Assembly (NCBI GenBank): GCA_031284345.1
Contig: JAITAC010000035.1
Span: 1 to 6,390, forward strand
DNA: 6,390 nucleotides
From: Holosporaceae bacterium
Lineage (GTDB): Bacteria; Pseudomonadota; Alphaproteobacteria; UBA3830
Direction: 5' to 3'
The notes under the pieces were generated by a model that saw only the letters and a program-made list of their open reading frames with translations, ran no database searches and was not told where the DNA came from. The position numbers were made by a program, and so were the translations under genes. Positions within the stretch are counted from its first letter, which is position 1; each line of letters opens with the position of its first letter. This document shows positions 1 to 4,821 of the stretch, one piece after another.

Positions 1-71
1 TGGTGGAAAAGGTGCCGGCGCACAACTCAGGAGAGGAAGGAGAAGGAAGGTAGAAGAAAATTGTAAATATA
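1..71. repeat. Purine-rich dispersed repeat, copy A
   Basis: Positions 17-71 match 86-139 almost base for base. Both have GGCGCACAACTCAGGAGAGG, a purine run, then ATTGTAAA. Visible differences are T51 against G120, one lost A, and T against C near the end. The head at 1-20 (TGGTGGAAAAGG...) is absent from copy B but recurs at 545-564 with two mismatches. Bases 29-50 and 52-60 are all purines on the plus strand, interrupted only by T51. The flanking ACAA and TTGT could pair to close a long purine loop. No coding role is visible, and the repeat may extend beyond the window. Confidence 0.8.
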
Positions 72-85
72 GCCACCTATCCCGT

Positions 86-139
86 GGCGCACAACTCAGG
101 AGAGGAAGGAGAAGGAAGGGAGAAGAAATTGTAAACATA
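86..139. repeat. Purine-rich dispersed repeat, copy B
   Basis: This is the second copy, starting 69 bases after copy A and separated from it by 14 bases. It contains an uninterrupted 31-base purine run at 98-128. The short spacer forms a small hairpin with the repeat edge: GCCAC (72-76) pairs with GTGGC (84-88) across a 7-base loop. The entry sequence ATCCCGTGGCGC (79-90) recurs exactly at 317-328, at the far end of the tandem arrays. Near identity to copy A implies recent duplication. Confidence 0.8.
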
Positions 140-144
140 ACCAA

Positions 145-242
145 TTCTGTTAAGTCTCTCCTGTTAAGCCCCTCTTGTTAGGCCACTTCTGTTAAGCTTC
201 TTCTGTTAAGCCCATTTTGTTAAACCCATTTTGTTAAACCCC
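145..242. repeat. Seven tandem 14-bp units (TTCTGTTAAGCCCC type)
   Basis: Seven consecutive 14-base units tile the stretch with no gaps, starting at 145, 159, 173, 187, 201, 215 and 229. The consensus is about T(T/C)(C/T)TGTTAAGCCC(C/A). The TGTTA core is invariant at unit positions 4-8. The last two units share AAACCC in place of AAGCCC. Fourteen is not a multiple of three, so translation would rotate frame in every unit and a coding role is unlikely. The array runs directly into the 25-bp array, whose units start with the same TCCTGT. Confidence 0.9.
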
Positions 243-317
243 TCCTGTAACACGTGGCTCTCCGCACTCCTATAACACGTGGCTCTCCGTACTCCTGTAA
301 CACGTGGCTCTTCCCCA
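243..317. repeat. Three tandem 25-bp units containing CACGTG
   Basis: Units start at 243, 268 and 293. Each begins TCCT(G/A)TAACACGTGGCTCT. Units 1 and 2 differ at only two bases, while unit 3 follows the consensus for about 19 bases and then diverges. Each carries the 6-base palindrome CACGTG at exact 25-base spacing (251, 276, 301). The unit begins like the preceding 14-bp unit (TCCTGT-TAA against TCCTGTAA), so it looks like the 14-mer expanded by an inserted GTGGCTCTCCG-type segment. No spacers of varying sequence are present, so this is not a CRISPR array. Confidence 0.85.
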
Positions 318-390
318 TCCCGTGGCGCGCGACACAGATTCCCACACATATCATAGTAGCAAAAATGTCTTAAAAATTCGTTAATTTATA

Positions 391-491
391 ATACCAGATC
401 CCATCTCTGATTTGCCATTGCCGACTGGGAAGCGACTGGTACAGTACGCACTCCGCAAGTTGTTTGGATAATTCAAAATGGGATCTGGTAT
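391..491. mobile_element. MITE-like element with perfect 14-bp terminal inverted repeats
   Basis: ATACCAGATCCCAT (391-404) is the exact reverse complement of ATGGGATCTGGTAT (478-491), enclosing 73 bases. The ends can be read as CCAGATCCCAT flanked by TA on both sides, compatible with the TA target duplication of IS630/Tc1-type elements. Flanks also resemble each other (AAAAATTCGTTAA left, AAAAATTTTTCGCCGTTAA right). The interior has CGACTGG twice, 11 bases apart, and the short palindrome GTACAGTAC (439-447). No transposase is present, so if mobile it would be non-autonomous. A structured RNA or a decayed IS remnant are alternatives. The inverted repeat is certain; mobility is inferred. Confidence 0.55.
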
Positions 492-544
492 AAAAATTTT
501 TCGCCGTTAACGGAAATTTTACATTTTTCTGCTATTATGGTAAT

Positions 545-588
545 TGGTGGAAAGGGTGTCGGCGCAACAACTTGGAGTTGTAAATATA
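545..588. repeat. Divergent dispersed repeat, copy C, with short hairpin
   Basis: The head TGGTGGAAAGGGTGTCGGCG matches 1-20 at 18 of 20 positions. The tail TTGTAAATATA matches the end of copy A (61-71). The purine-rich middle of copies A and B is missing. Instead the two ends are joined by a compact hairpin, ACAACT (567-572) with AGTTGT (576-581) around a TGG loop. It is the last recognisable element before the accC stop. On the minus strand the hairpin lacks a following T tract, so it is not a convincing accC terminator. Confidence 0.65.
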
Positions 589-645
589 TGAAATAAGCCT
601 CCGAATCAGAATGTTACAGAATCCGTAGGGCGCTAAGGTTTGCGA

Positions 646-1986
646 TTAAATTGTACCATGGCGTTTTTCCAAAAAATGTATATCAAAGTCTGCGTTGATG
701 ATATTACTATCATCCGCCAGTTCGATGTGCAGTGGCATTAGCGTATCGACACCTTCAATGACGTATTCCCTCAGAGCTCGGCGCAGTCTAGCCAGACACT
801 GCTGCCGATCGTTGGCATGCACGATGAGCTTGGCAATCAGACTGTCATAGTAGGGCGGGATTTTACAACCATCGTAGAGTGCACTGTCCACACGTATTCC
901 AGGTCCTCCAGGACAATGATAGTTCGAAATAGTTCCGGCAGATGGAATGAATGTTTGAGGATTTTCGGCATTTATGCGACATTCGATGGCATGTCCGCGG
1001 AAACTGATGTCATCTTGCGTAATTGATAGTTTTTGGCCGTCTGCCACCAAAATTTGCTCCCGGATTATGTCGACGCCGGTGATCATTTCCGTTACGGGAT
1101 GCTCTACCTGTATGCGGGTATTCATTTCTATGAAAAACAGTTGATCGTTTTCGTAGAGAAATTCCAAAGTTCCAACTCCCACGTAGCCCAATTTTGACAT
1201 GGATTGGGCGATTTTTCGTCCAAATTCATCTCTGAATTCAGGATTTAACACAACGCTTGGAGCTTCTTCCCATATTTTTTGATTCCTTCTCTGTAGAGAG
1301 CAATCTCTTTCTCCCAGATGCACAGCATTTCCATATTTATCGGCTATGATTTGAAATTCTATGTGCCTCGGTTTCTCCAAATATTTTTCCAGATAGACTC
1401 GATCATTGCCAAAAGCAATTCCAGCCTCTCTTTTGGCGGTTTCGTAGGCTTCCACGAATTCTGTTTTGGATCTGGCGACTTTCATACCGCGTCCACCACC
1501 TCCTCCGGCTGCTTTTATGAGCAGTGGATATCCTATTTCGCCAGCGGCGAACAGAGCTTTATCTGCGCTTGTGACTGCACCGCCAGATCCGGGAACTGTT
1601 GGAAGTCCTAGCTTCGTAATGGTTTTTTTGGCCATGATTTTATCTCCCATCATGGCGATATGATCGGCCTTAGGACCGACAAACGTAAGACCGTGCTCCT
1701 CCACCATGTGAGCAAACGTCGCATTCTCACTTAAAAATCCGAATCCCGGATGAATAGCATCGGCACCGGTAATACAAGCGGCTGAAATAATTGACGGAAT
1801 ATTGAGATAGCTTTCCCGCGGCGCCGGAGGTCCTATGCAGACGCTCTCGTCCGCCAGACGCACACACATGGCTTCTGCATCCGCCGTCGAATGCACCGCA
1901 ACCGTTTGGATACCGAGGTCTTTGCAGGCCCTCAAAATACGAACGGCGATTTCACCTCTATTGGCAATTAATATTTTTTTTATCAT
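646..1986 (-). CDS. accC: Biotin carboxylase subunit of acetyl-CoA carboxylase
   Basis: A cytosolic ATP-grasp enzyme that carboxylates the biotin of AccB with bicarbonate and ATP, the first half-reaction of malonyl-CoA synthesis. At 446 aa it is full length. The N-terminal domain opens with ILIANRGEIAVR (residues 5-16). The ATP-grasp glycine loop KAAGGGGGRGMKV is at 158-170. Family residues seen are K116, K158, K237, E275, E287, N289, R291, Q293, E295 and R337, most shifted by one from E. coli numbering. EMNTRIQVEHPVTE (287-300) is the signature block. The ATG start matches the family N-terminus; GGAAG lies 9 bases upstream. The stop is TAA. It follows accB by 17 bases, so the two are surely co-transcribed. 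Confidence 0.97.
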   Translation of the reverse strand: MIKKILIANRGEIAVRILRACKDLGIQTVAVHSTADAEAMCVRLADESVCIGPPAPRESYLNIPSIISAACITGADAIHPGFGFLSENATFAHMVEEHGLTFVGPKADHIAMMGDKIMAKKTITKLGLPTVPGSGGAVTSADKALFAAGEIGYPLLIKAAGGGGGRGMKVARSKTEFVEAYETAKREAGIAFGNDRVYLEKYLEKPRHIEFQIIADKYGNAVHLGERDCSLQRRNQKIWEEAPSVVLNPEFRDEFGRKIAQSMSKLGYVGVGTLEFLYENDQLFFIEMNTRIQVEHPVTEMITGVDIIREQILVADGQKLSITQDDISFRGHAIECRINAENPQTFIPSAGTISNYHCPGGPGIRVDSALYDGCKIPPYYDSLIAKLIVHANDRQQCLARLRRALREYVIEGVDTLMPLHIELADDSNIINADFDIHFLEKRHGTI

Positions 1987-2003
1987 TAAAAAACACTTCC
2001 GGA

Positions 2004-2486
2004 TCAGTCAATAATAACAATGGGATCGCCGTATTCCACCGGCTGCGCATCTTTTACAAAAATATGCTTGACCTGTCCCGAGCGCGGCGCCTTCACCATG
2101 TTCATGACTTTCATTGCCTCTATGATAAATAAAGTCTGGCCCTGGGATACCATATCTCCCATAGAAATAAATGGTTTTGCGTCCGGTCCCGGAGATAGAT
2201 ATACCGTCCCGACCATCTGCGCCTCAAGAACTCCCGGATGCTTCTCCAGTGACTCCCCAGATGCCTGTACCTTAACATTGTTTTCATTCTCCGTCATGAT
2301 TTTGCCGGACGAAATCATCGCCTGATTCATCGCAATTGGCACAACAGCTTGAGGTATAGTGCGCAATACCTTTATCCTCAGGGAATCAATGTGATATTCT
2401 ATTTCGGTTAAATCTGTTTCTCTAAGAAGCTCGGCAAGAGCTCGGACTGCTTCGGTATCTATTTTTACTTGCTGAGACACGTTCAC
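2004..2486 (-). CDS. accB: Biotin carboxyl carrier protein of acetyl-CoA carboxylase (BCCP)
   Basis: Carries covalently bound biotin between AccC and the carboxyltransferase. The predicted 160 aa is close to the E. coli length (156). The N-terminal ~45 residues form the AccC-interacting part; residues ~46-85 are a variable linker, here not strongly Ala/Pro-rich; the biotinyl domain is ~86-160. The biotinylation motif EAMKVMN is at 123-129, with K126 the modified lysine. The family 'thumb' insertion is visible at about 98-106 (SPGPDAKPF). The start is GTG at 2486 with GAGG four bases upstream; a second in-frame GTG two codons later is also possible. The gene begins 27 bases after the tRNA-Val 3' end, so it probably lacks its own promoter. 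Confidence 0.96.
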   Translation of the reverse strand: MNVSQQVKIDTEAVRALAELLRETDLTEIEYHIDSLRIKVLRTIPQAVVPIAMNQAMISSGKIMTENENNVKVQASGESLEKHPGVLEAQMVGTVYLSPGPDAKPFISMGDMVSQGQTLFIIEAMKVMNMVKAPRSGQVKHIFVKDAQPVEYGDPIVIID

Positions 2487-2513
2487 CTTTCCTCGAATTA
2501 CATCGGCAATTCA

Positions 2514-2588
2514 TGGTGGGCGCAGCAGGGATCGAACCTACGACCACTACGATGTCAACGTAGTGCTCTACCGCTGAGCTATGCGCCC
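2514..2588 (-). tRNA. tRNA-Val (anticodon GAC), CCA encoded
   Basis: The 75-nt minus-strand sequence folds into a full cloverleaf. The acceptor stem is GGGCGCA with TGCGCCC, the D arm GCTC-AGCGGTA-GAGC, the anticodon arm CTACG-TTGACAT-CGTAG, the variable loop TGGTC, and the T arm GTAGG-TTCGATC-CCTGC with one G-T pair. It ends in A plus encoded CCA. Anticodon positions 34-36 read GAC, which decodes valine GUC and GUU codons. It lies between a strong promoter-like sequence and accB, and appears to be the first product of a tRNA-accB-accC transcript. Confidence 0.96.
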
Positions 2589-2610
2589 CTATAACTATCA
2601 CATAATAATT

Positions 2611-2624
2611 ATCACAAGTGTGAT
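2611..2624. promoter_or_regulatory. Operator-like dyad over the predicted tRNA-Val start site
   Basis: ATCACA-AG-TGTGAT is an inverted repeat with 6-bp arms and a 2-base centre. It abuts the -10 box and covers the predicted start of transcription, where a bound repressor would block initiation. A further TATCACA lies nearby at 2597-2603. No regulator can be named, and a 6-bp dyad in AT-rich DNA can arise by chance. Confidence 0.25.
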
Positions 2625-2652
2625 GTATAACCCCTTTTCTATAGTTTTTCAA
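2624..2652 (-). promoter_or_regulatory. Probable sigma-70 promoter for tRNA-Val-accBC
   Basis: On the minus strand, TTGAAA (2647-2652) and TATACA (2624-2629) are separated by exactly 17 bases. Each box matches the sigma-70 consensus at five of six positions. Expected initiation is near 2617, about 29 bases before the tRNA 5' end. It is the best promoter match in the window. No comparable site lies between the tRNA and accB. Confidence 0.65.
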
Positions 2653-2786
2653 GTGCGAAACCGCCGATATCTGAAATTTTGTTCCGAAAACACTCGTGTA
2701 GTAGATATTTATGCCGTAAAAACTCTCGAATCTTAATAGCCACTGCATATAAAATATCGCATTTAACGAAATTATATCGCCGCCGC

Positions 2787-2812
2787 AAAAAAAATGCCAC
2801 GACGACTTAGCA
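2787..2812 (-). terminator. Weak intrinsic terminator after rplS
   Basis: In the minus-strand transcript TGCTA (2812-2808) pairs with TGGCA (2799-2795) around an 8-base loop, followed at once by eight T residues (2794-2787). It begins 10 bases past the rplS stop. The stem is short, five pairs with one G-T, so termination may be incomplete and allow some readthrough toward the tRNA. Confidence 0.35.
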
Positions 2813-2822
2813 TAAATAATAT

Positions 2823-3239
2823 CTAATTTATTGATTGCGTATCCGAAACAACGGCCGGAGCTTCTGCGCTGCTCTTTTTGACATAGGTGTTTTTCTCCAC
2901 AATGCGAGATGCCTTGCCAACTCTATCACGCAGATAATAAAGCTTGGAACGCCTCACGGCTCCACGACGAACGACTTCTATCTTTATATTGGGAGAATAA
3001 AGAGGAAAAATTCTCTCAACGCCTTCCCCAAAGGAAATTTTTCTGACGGTAAAAGAGGACCCAATGCCCCTATTGCGCCGAGCAATGCAAACTCCCTCAA
3101 AGGATTGCATGCGCTCCTTTTCTCCCTCAACAACTCTTACCAGCACTTTAAGCGTATCTCCGGCAGCAAAAACTGGGATCTCACCATTGGCCAGCAGTCT
3201 CTCCTGCTCTTTTTTTTCAAAATTTTGCAAAATATTCAT
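2823..3239 (-). CDS. rplS: 50S ribosomal protein bL19
   Basis: A structural protein of the large subunit located at the 30S-50S interface. Conserved blocks are SFEGV (46-50), [15 protein letters not shown] (62-76) and [23 protein letters not shown] (about 91-113, here described in part). The ATG at 3239 is chosen because AGGG lies 7 bases upstream; a GTG two codons earlier (3245) would sit almost on top of that site. The 138-aa product is longer than E. coli bL19 (115 aa) because of a polar C-terminal tail of about 25 residues (114-138). The usual rpsP-rimM-trmD neighbours are not present here; the gene appears to have its own promoter, divergent from rplU. Confidence 0.96.
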   Translation of the reverse strand: MNILQNFEKKEQERLLANGEIPVFAAGDTLKVLVRVVEGEKERMQSFEGVCIARRNRGIGSSFTVRKISFGEGVERIFPLYSPNIKIEVVRRGAVRRSKLYYLRDRVGKASRIVEKNTYVKKSSAEAPAVVSDTQSIN

Positions 3240-3266
3240 AATCACACCCTAGAACATAATGGCTAT

Positions 3267-3295
3267 TAGATATCACAAATCTATGAGAAACTCAA
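3267..3295 (-). promoter_or_regulatory. Candidate promoter for rplS
   Basis: On the minus strand, TTGAGT (3290-3295) and TATCTA (3267-3272) are 17 bases apart. TG sits one base before the -10 hexamer, giving an extended -10 (TGATATCTA). The implied leader before the ATG at 3239 is about 20-25 bases. The surrounding DNA is very AT-rich, so other combinations such as TATAAT further upstream are possible. Confidence 0.45.
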
Positions 3296-3346
3296 ATATT
3301 ATAATCAATAAAATTATATTTTGAAACTCACCACTCCATATATCCT

Positions 3347-3374
3347 GATTACGAACATCAATGCATGCGTAATC
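3347..3374. repeat. 7-bp inverted repeat between divergent rplS and rplU
   Basis: GATTACG (3347-3353) is the exact reverse complement of CGTAATC (3368-3374), with a 14-base loop that itself contains the palindrome ATGCAT. It lies between the two divergent candidate promoters. It could be a binding site or a remnant hairpin; no T tract follows on either strand, so it is not a terminator. Confidence 0.3.
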
Positions 3375-3420
3375 CGTGAAATGCTGAGACTGGAAATCAA
3401 AAATAATCAGAATAGACTAC

Positions 3421-3449
3421 TTGAAAATACAAACAAAATGATTTAATAA
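3421..3449 (+). promoter_or_regulatory. Candidate promoter for rplU-rpmA
   Basis: TTGAAA (3421-3426) and TAATAA (3444-3449) are separated by 17 bases. Initiation near 3456 would leave a leader of about 25 bases, containing AAGGA (3468-3472) 8 bases before the rplU ATG. The -35 box is identical to that of the tRNA-Val promoter. The leader is too short for the structured autoregulatory leaders known for some ribosomal operons. Confidence 0.45.
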
Positions 3450-3480
3450 TATCTCCTGAATCATTAAAAGGAACCATGTT

Positions 3481-3792
3481 ATGCTTGCAGTTATAAAAAC
3501 AGGTGGAAAGCAATATAAGGTCAGAGCCGGAGATTTTGTATCCGTTGAAAAGCTTTCCTGTGATATTGGAGAATCCATCGAAATAAAAGACGTTCTCATG
3601 ACGGAAAATAATGGAAAAGTGACTCTTGGTACGCCGATTGTCTCCGGAGCGGTCGTAAAAGCAAGCGTTATTGATCAGAAAAAACAAAAAACAATCCTGA
3701 TCTTTAAAAAAAGTCGGAGAAAAAATTATCGAAGAAAAAATGGGCATCGTCAGCCTGTAACAATTCTTAAAATCGAAGAAATTACAAATTAG
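3481..3792 (+). CDS. rplU: 50S ribosomal protein bL21
   Basis: A 23S rRNA-binding protein of the large subunit; the 103-aa length equals that of E. coli bL21. GGKQYKV (8-14) is the N-terminal family block. The basic segment FKKSRRKNYRRKNGHRQ (75-91) is the rRNA-binding signature. The ATG at 3481 is supported by AAGGA 8 bases upstream and by the family start (M-x-A-V-I/F-x-x-GGKQ). An out-of-frame ATG five bases earlier opens a six-codon frame (3476-3496) overlapping this start. It forms an operon with rpmA, whose ribosome binding site overlaps the rplU stop. Confidence 0.97.
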   Translation: MLAVIKTGGKQYKVRAGDFVSVEKLSCDIGESIEIKDVLMTENNGKVTLGTPIVSGAVVKASVIDQKKQKTILIFKKSRRKNYRRKNGHRQPVTILKIEEITN

Positions 3793-3801
3793 GAGTGGAA
3801 T

Positions 3802-4059
3802 ATGGCTACAAAAAAAGCTGGTGGTAGTTCCAAAAATGGACGCGATTCCGAAAGTAAACGGTTAGGCGTAAAGCGCTTCGGCGGACAATCGGTGCTGGCT
3901 GGAAATATCATCATTAGACAACGCGGTACGAAGTTTAAGGCGGGAAATAATGTCGGCATAGGCAGAGATCATACGTTATTTGCCATCGCTAATGGCGTTG
4001 TGAAGTTTTTAAAAAACTCCTGCGGTAGATGCGTTGTATCGGTTGTGACCGCAGAATAA
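3802..4059 (+). CDS. rpmA: 50S ribosomal protein bL27
   Basis: Large-subunit protein whose N-terminal tail reaches the peptidyl transferase centre. The 85-aa product starts [20 protein letters not shown], the standard family tail, without the cleavable N-terminal extension found in Firmicutes. The blocks LGVKRFGGQ (21-29) and [20 protein letters not shown] (41-60) are conserved. AGGAG (3791-3795) overlaps the rplU TAG stop and lies 6 bases before this ATG, so the two genes are translated from one message. obgE, which often follows rpmA, is absent; the next gene, tag, is convergent. Confidence 0.97.
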   Translation: MATKKAGGSSKNGRDSESKRLGVKRFGGQSVLAGNIIIRQRGTKFKAGNNVGIGRDHTLFAIANGVVKFLKNSCGRCVVSVVTAE

Positions 4060-4085
4060 AAGCAGTTGAAAAAAAATTTCGAAAA

Positions 4086-4109
4086 GCAAGATGAATTGCC
4101 ATTTTTTTT
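4086..4109 (+). terminator. Possible weak terminator after rpmA
   Basis: GCAA (4086-4089) can pair with TTGC (4096-4099) around a 6-base loop, followed two bases later by eight T residues (4102-4109). A four-pair stem is marginal; the T tract is the main support. It starts 26 bases after the rpmA stop. Confidence 0.25.
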
Positions 4110-4135
4110 AAAAGGCACTGCTCATATGCAGTGTC
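4110..4135 (-). terminator. Hairpin downstream of tag, possible terminator
   Basis: GGCACTGC (4114-4121) pairs with GCAGTGTC (4128-4135), eight pairs with one G-T, around a 6-base loop. Read on the minus strand the stem is followed by only four T residues and then A residues. It stands about 80 bases beyond the tag stop. It is the strongest hairpin in the convergent spacer and would most plausibly end the dapA-smpB-tag message. The spacer also has a weaker AT hairpin, ATAATT-TTG-AATTAT. Confidence 0.4.
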
Positions 4136-4216
4136 GTAGATGCGAGTTGATCACCACAGTCCATAATTTTGAATTATCGGCAATTAGAGGTCCTGTTTGA
4201 GTATTTAGAAAAAAAA

Positions 4217-4768
4217 TTAAAAAGTCTTTGTTTTGCAAAAACAGTCTATATCATGATCATCTACCATTCCCACCGCCTGCATAAAGGAATAAATAATAGT
4301 GGAGCCAACAAATTTGAAGCCAGATTTTTTTAGATCTTTGCTCAACTCATCGGATATTTTACTTTTAGTTATTATTTCAGATGTGTCGTTCACGATAGGC
4401 TGATAATTAACATATCTCCAGAGAAAATTATTGAAAGATTCGCGTTCTTTTATTTTTAGGTAGGCCTTTGCATTTTCGATCACGGCCTCAATTTTCGCTC
4501 TGTGTCTGATGATTCCAGCGTCCTGCATTAGTTCTTCGATTTTGGCATTATCGTACTTAACCAGCTTTTCAGGATCGAAATTATCAAAAACTTTTCGCAT
4601 ATACTCACTTTTTTTGAGGATAATTTCCCAACTTAAACCGCAGGATTTACTTTCTAGAATCAGCATTTCAAATAGCTTTTGATCATCGTGTAATGGCCTG
4701 CCCCATTGTTCGTCGTGGTATTTTCTAAGCAGCTCACTGAAATTCGCCCAAACGCATTTTTTTATCAT
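4217..4768 (-). CDS. tag: DNA-3-methyladenine glycosylase I
   Basis: A base-excision repair enzyme that removes 3-methyladenine from alkylated DNA, leaving an abasic site. The 183-aa length is normal. The four zinc-binding residues are all present: C5, H18, H172 and C176, the last pair as DHDIDC. Pocket residues of the family are seen as Y17, E39 and W47 (LESKSCGLSW, 38-47). QDAGIIRHRAKIEAVIENA (82-100) and GFKFVGSTIIYSFMQA-type sequence (150-165) are typical. The ATG places C5 as expected, although the nearest GGAG is 13 bases upstream, so initiation may be weak. It lies 53 bases after smpB on the same strand, probably in the same transcript. Confidence 0.95.
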   Translation of the reverse strand: MIKKCVWANFSELLRKYHDEQWGRPLHDDQKLFEMLILESKSCGLSWEIILKKSEYMRKVFDNFDPEKLVKYDNAKIEELMQDAGIIRHRAKIEAVIENAKAYLKIKERESFNNFLWRYVNYQPIVNDTSEIITKSKISDELSKDLKKSGFKFVGSTIIYSFMQAVGMVDDHDIDCFCKTKTF

Positions 4769-4821
4769 TAGCTATTTTTTTCTCCATTTATTGACTTCCC
4801 CGTGAGGCGAATTTTATCTTG

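Larger units (their letters stand above)
1..645. other. Gene-free, repeat-filled region downstream of accC
   Basis: No frame on either strand carries a credible gene here: stretches without stops are short, lack ribosome binding sites, and resemble nothing I recognise. The region is built from related repeats, listed separately: purine-rich repeats at 17-71 and 86-139, a 14-bp tandem array at 145-242, a 25-bp tandem array at 243-317, an inverted-repeat element at 391-491, and a divergent repeat copy at 545-588. Bases 589-645, directly after the accC stop, show no clear intrinsic terminator. The region continues past the left edge of the window. Confidence 0.75.

Noticed and set aside
145..317. 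CRISPR array
   Set aside because: Units are directly adjacent, 14 or 25 bp long, with no unique spacers and no cas genes nearby.
504..513. Palindrome CCGTTAACGG flanked by A/T runs, as a terminator for accC
   Set aside because: The stem has very few strong pairs, lies more than 130 bases past the accC stop, and needs bulges to extend.
601..628. Apparent inverted repeat CCGAATCAGAAT / CAGAATCCG after accC
   Set aside because: On checking, the shared CAGAAT words are in direct, not inverted, orientation, so no hairpin forms.
817..1663. Plus-strand ORFs opposite accC
   Set aside because: They are antisense to a strongly conserved enzyme, lack ribosome binding sites and have no recognisable domains.
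2422..2748. 108-codon minus-strand ORF
   Set aside because: It runs through the whole tRNA-Val gene and into accB in another frame; its protein shows no family features.
3240..3245. GTG start for rplS two codons upstream
   Set aside because: The AGGG site would be only about one base from it, while the ATG at 3239 has 7-base spacing and fits the family N-terminus.
2835..3269. 144-codon plus-strand ORF opposite rplS
   Set aside because: It lies antisense to the clearly conserved bL19 gene; composition follows from the rplS codons.
3397..3747. Minus-strand ORFs opposite rplU
   Set aside because: They are shadows of the bL21 frame with no recognisable motif or start signal.
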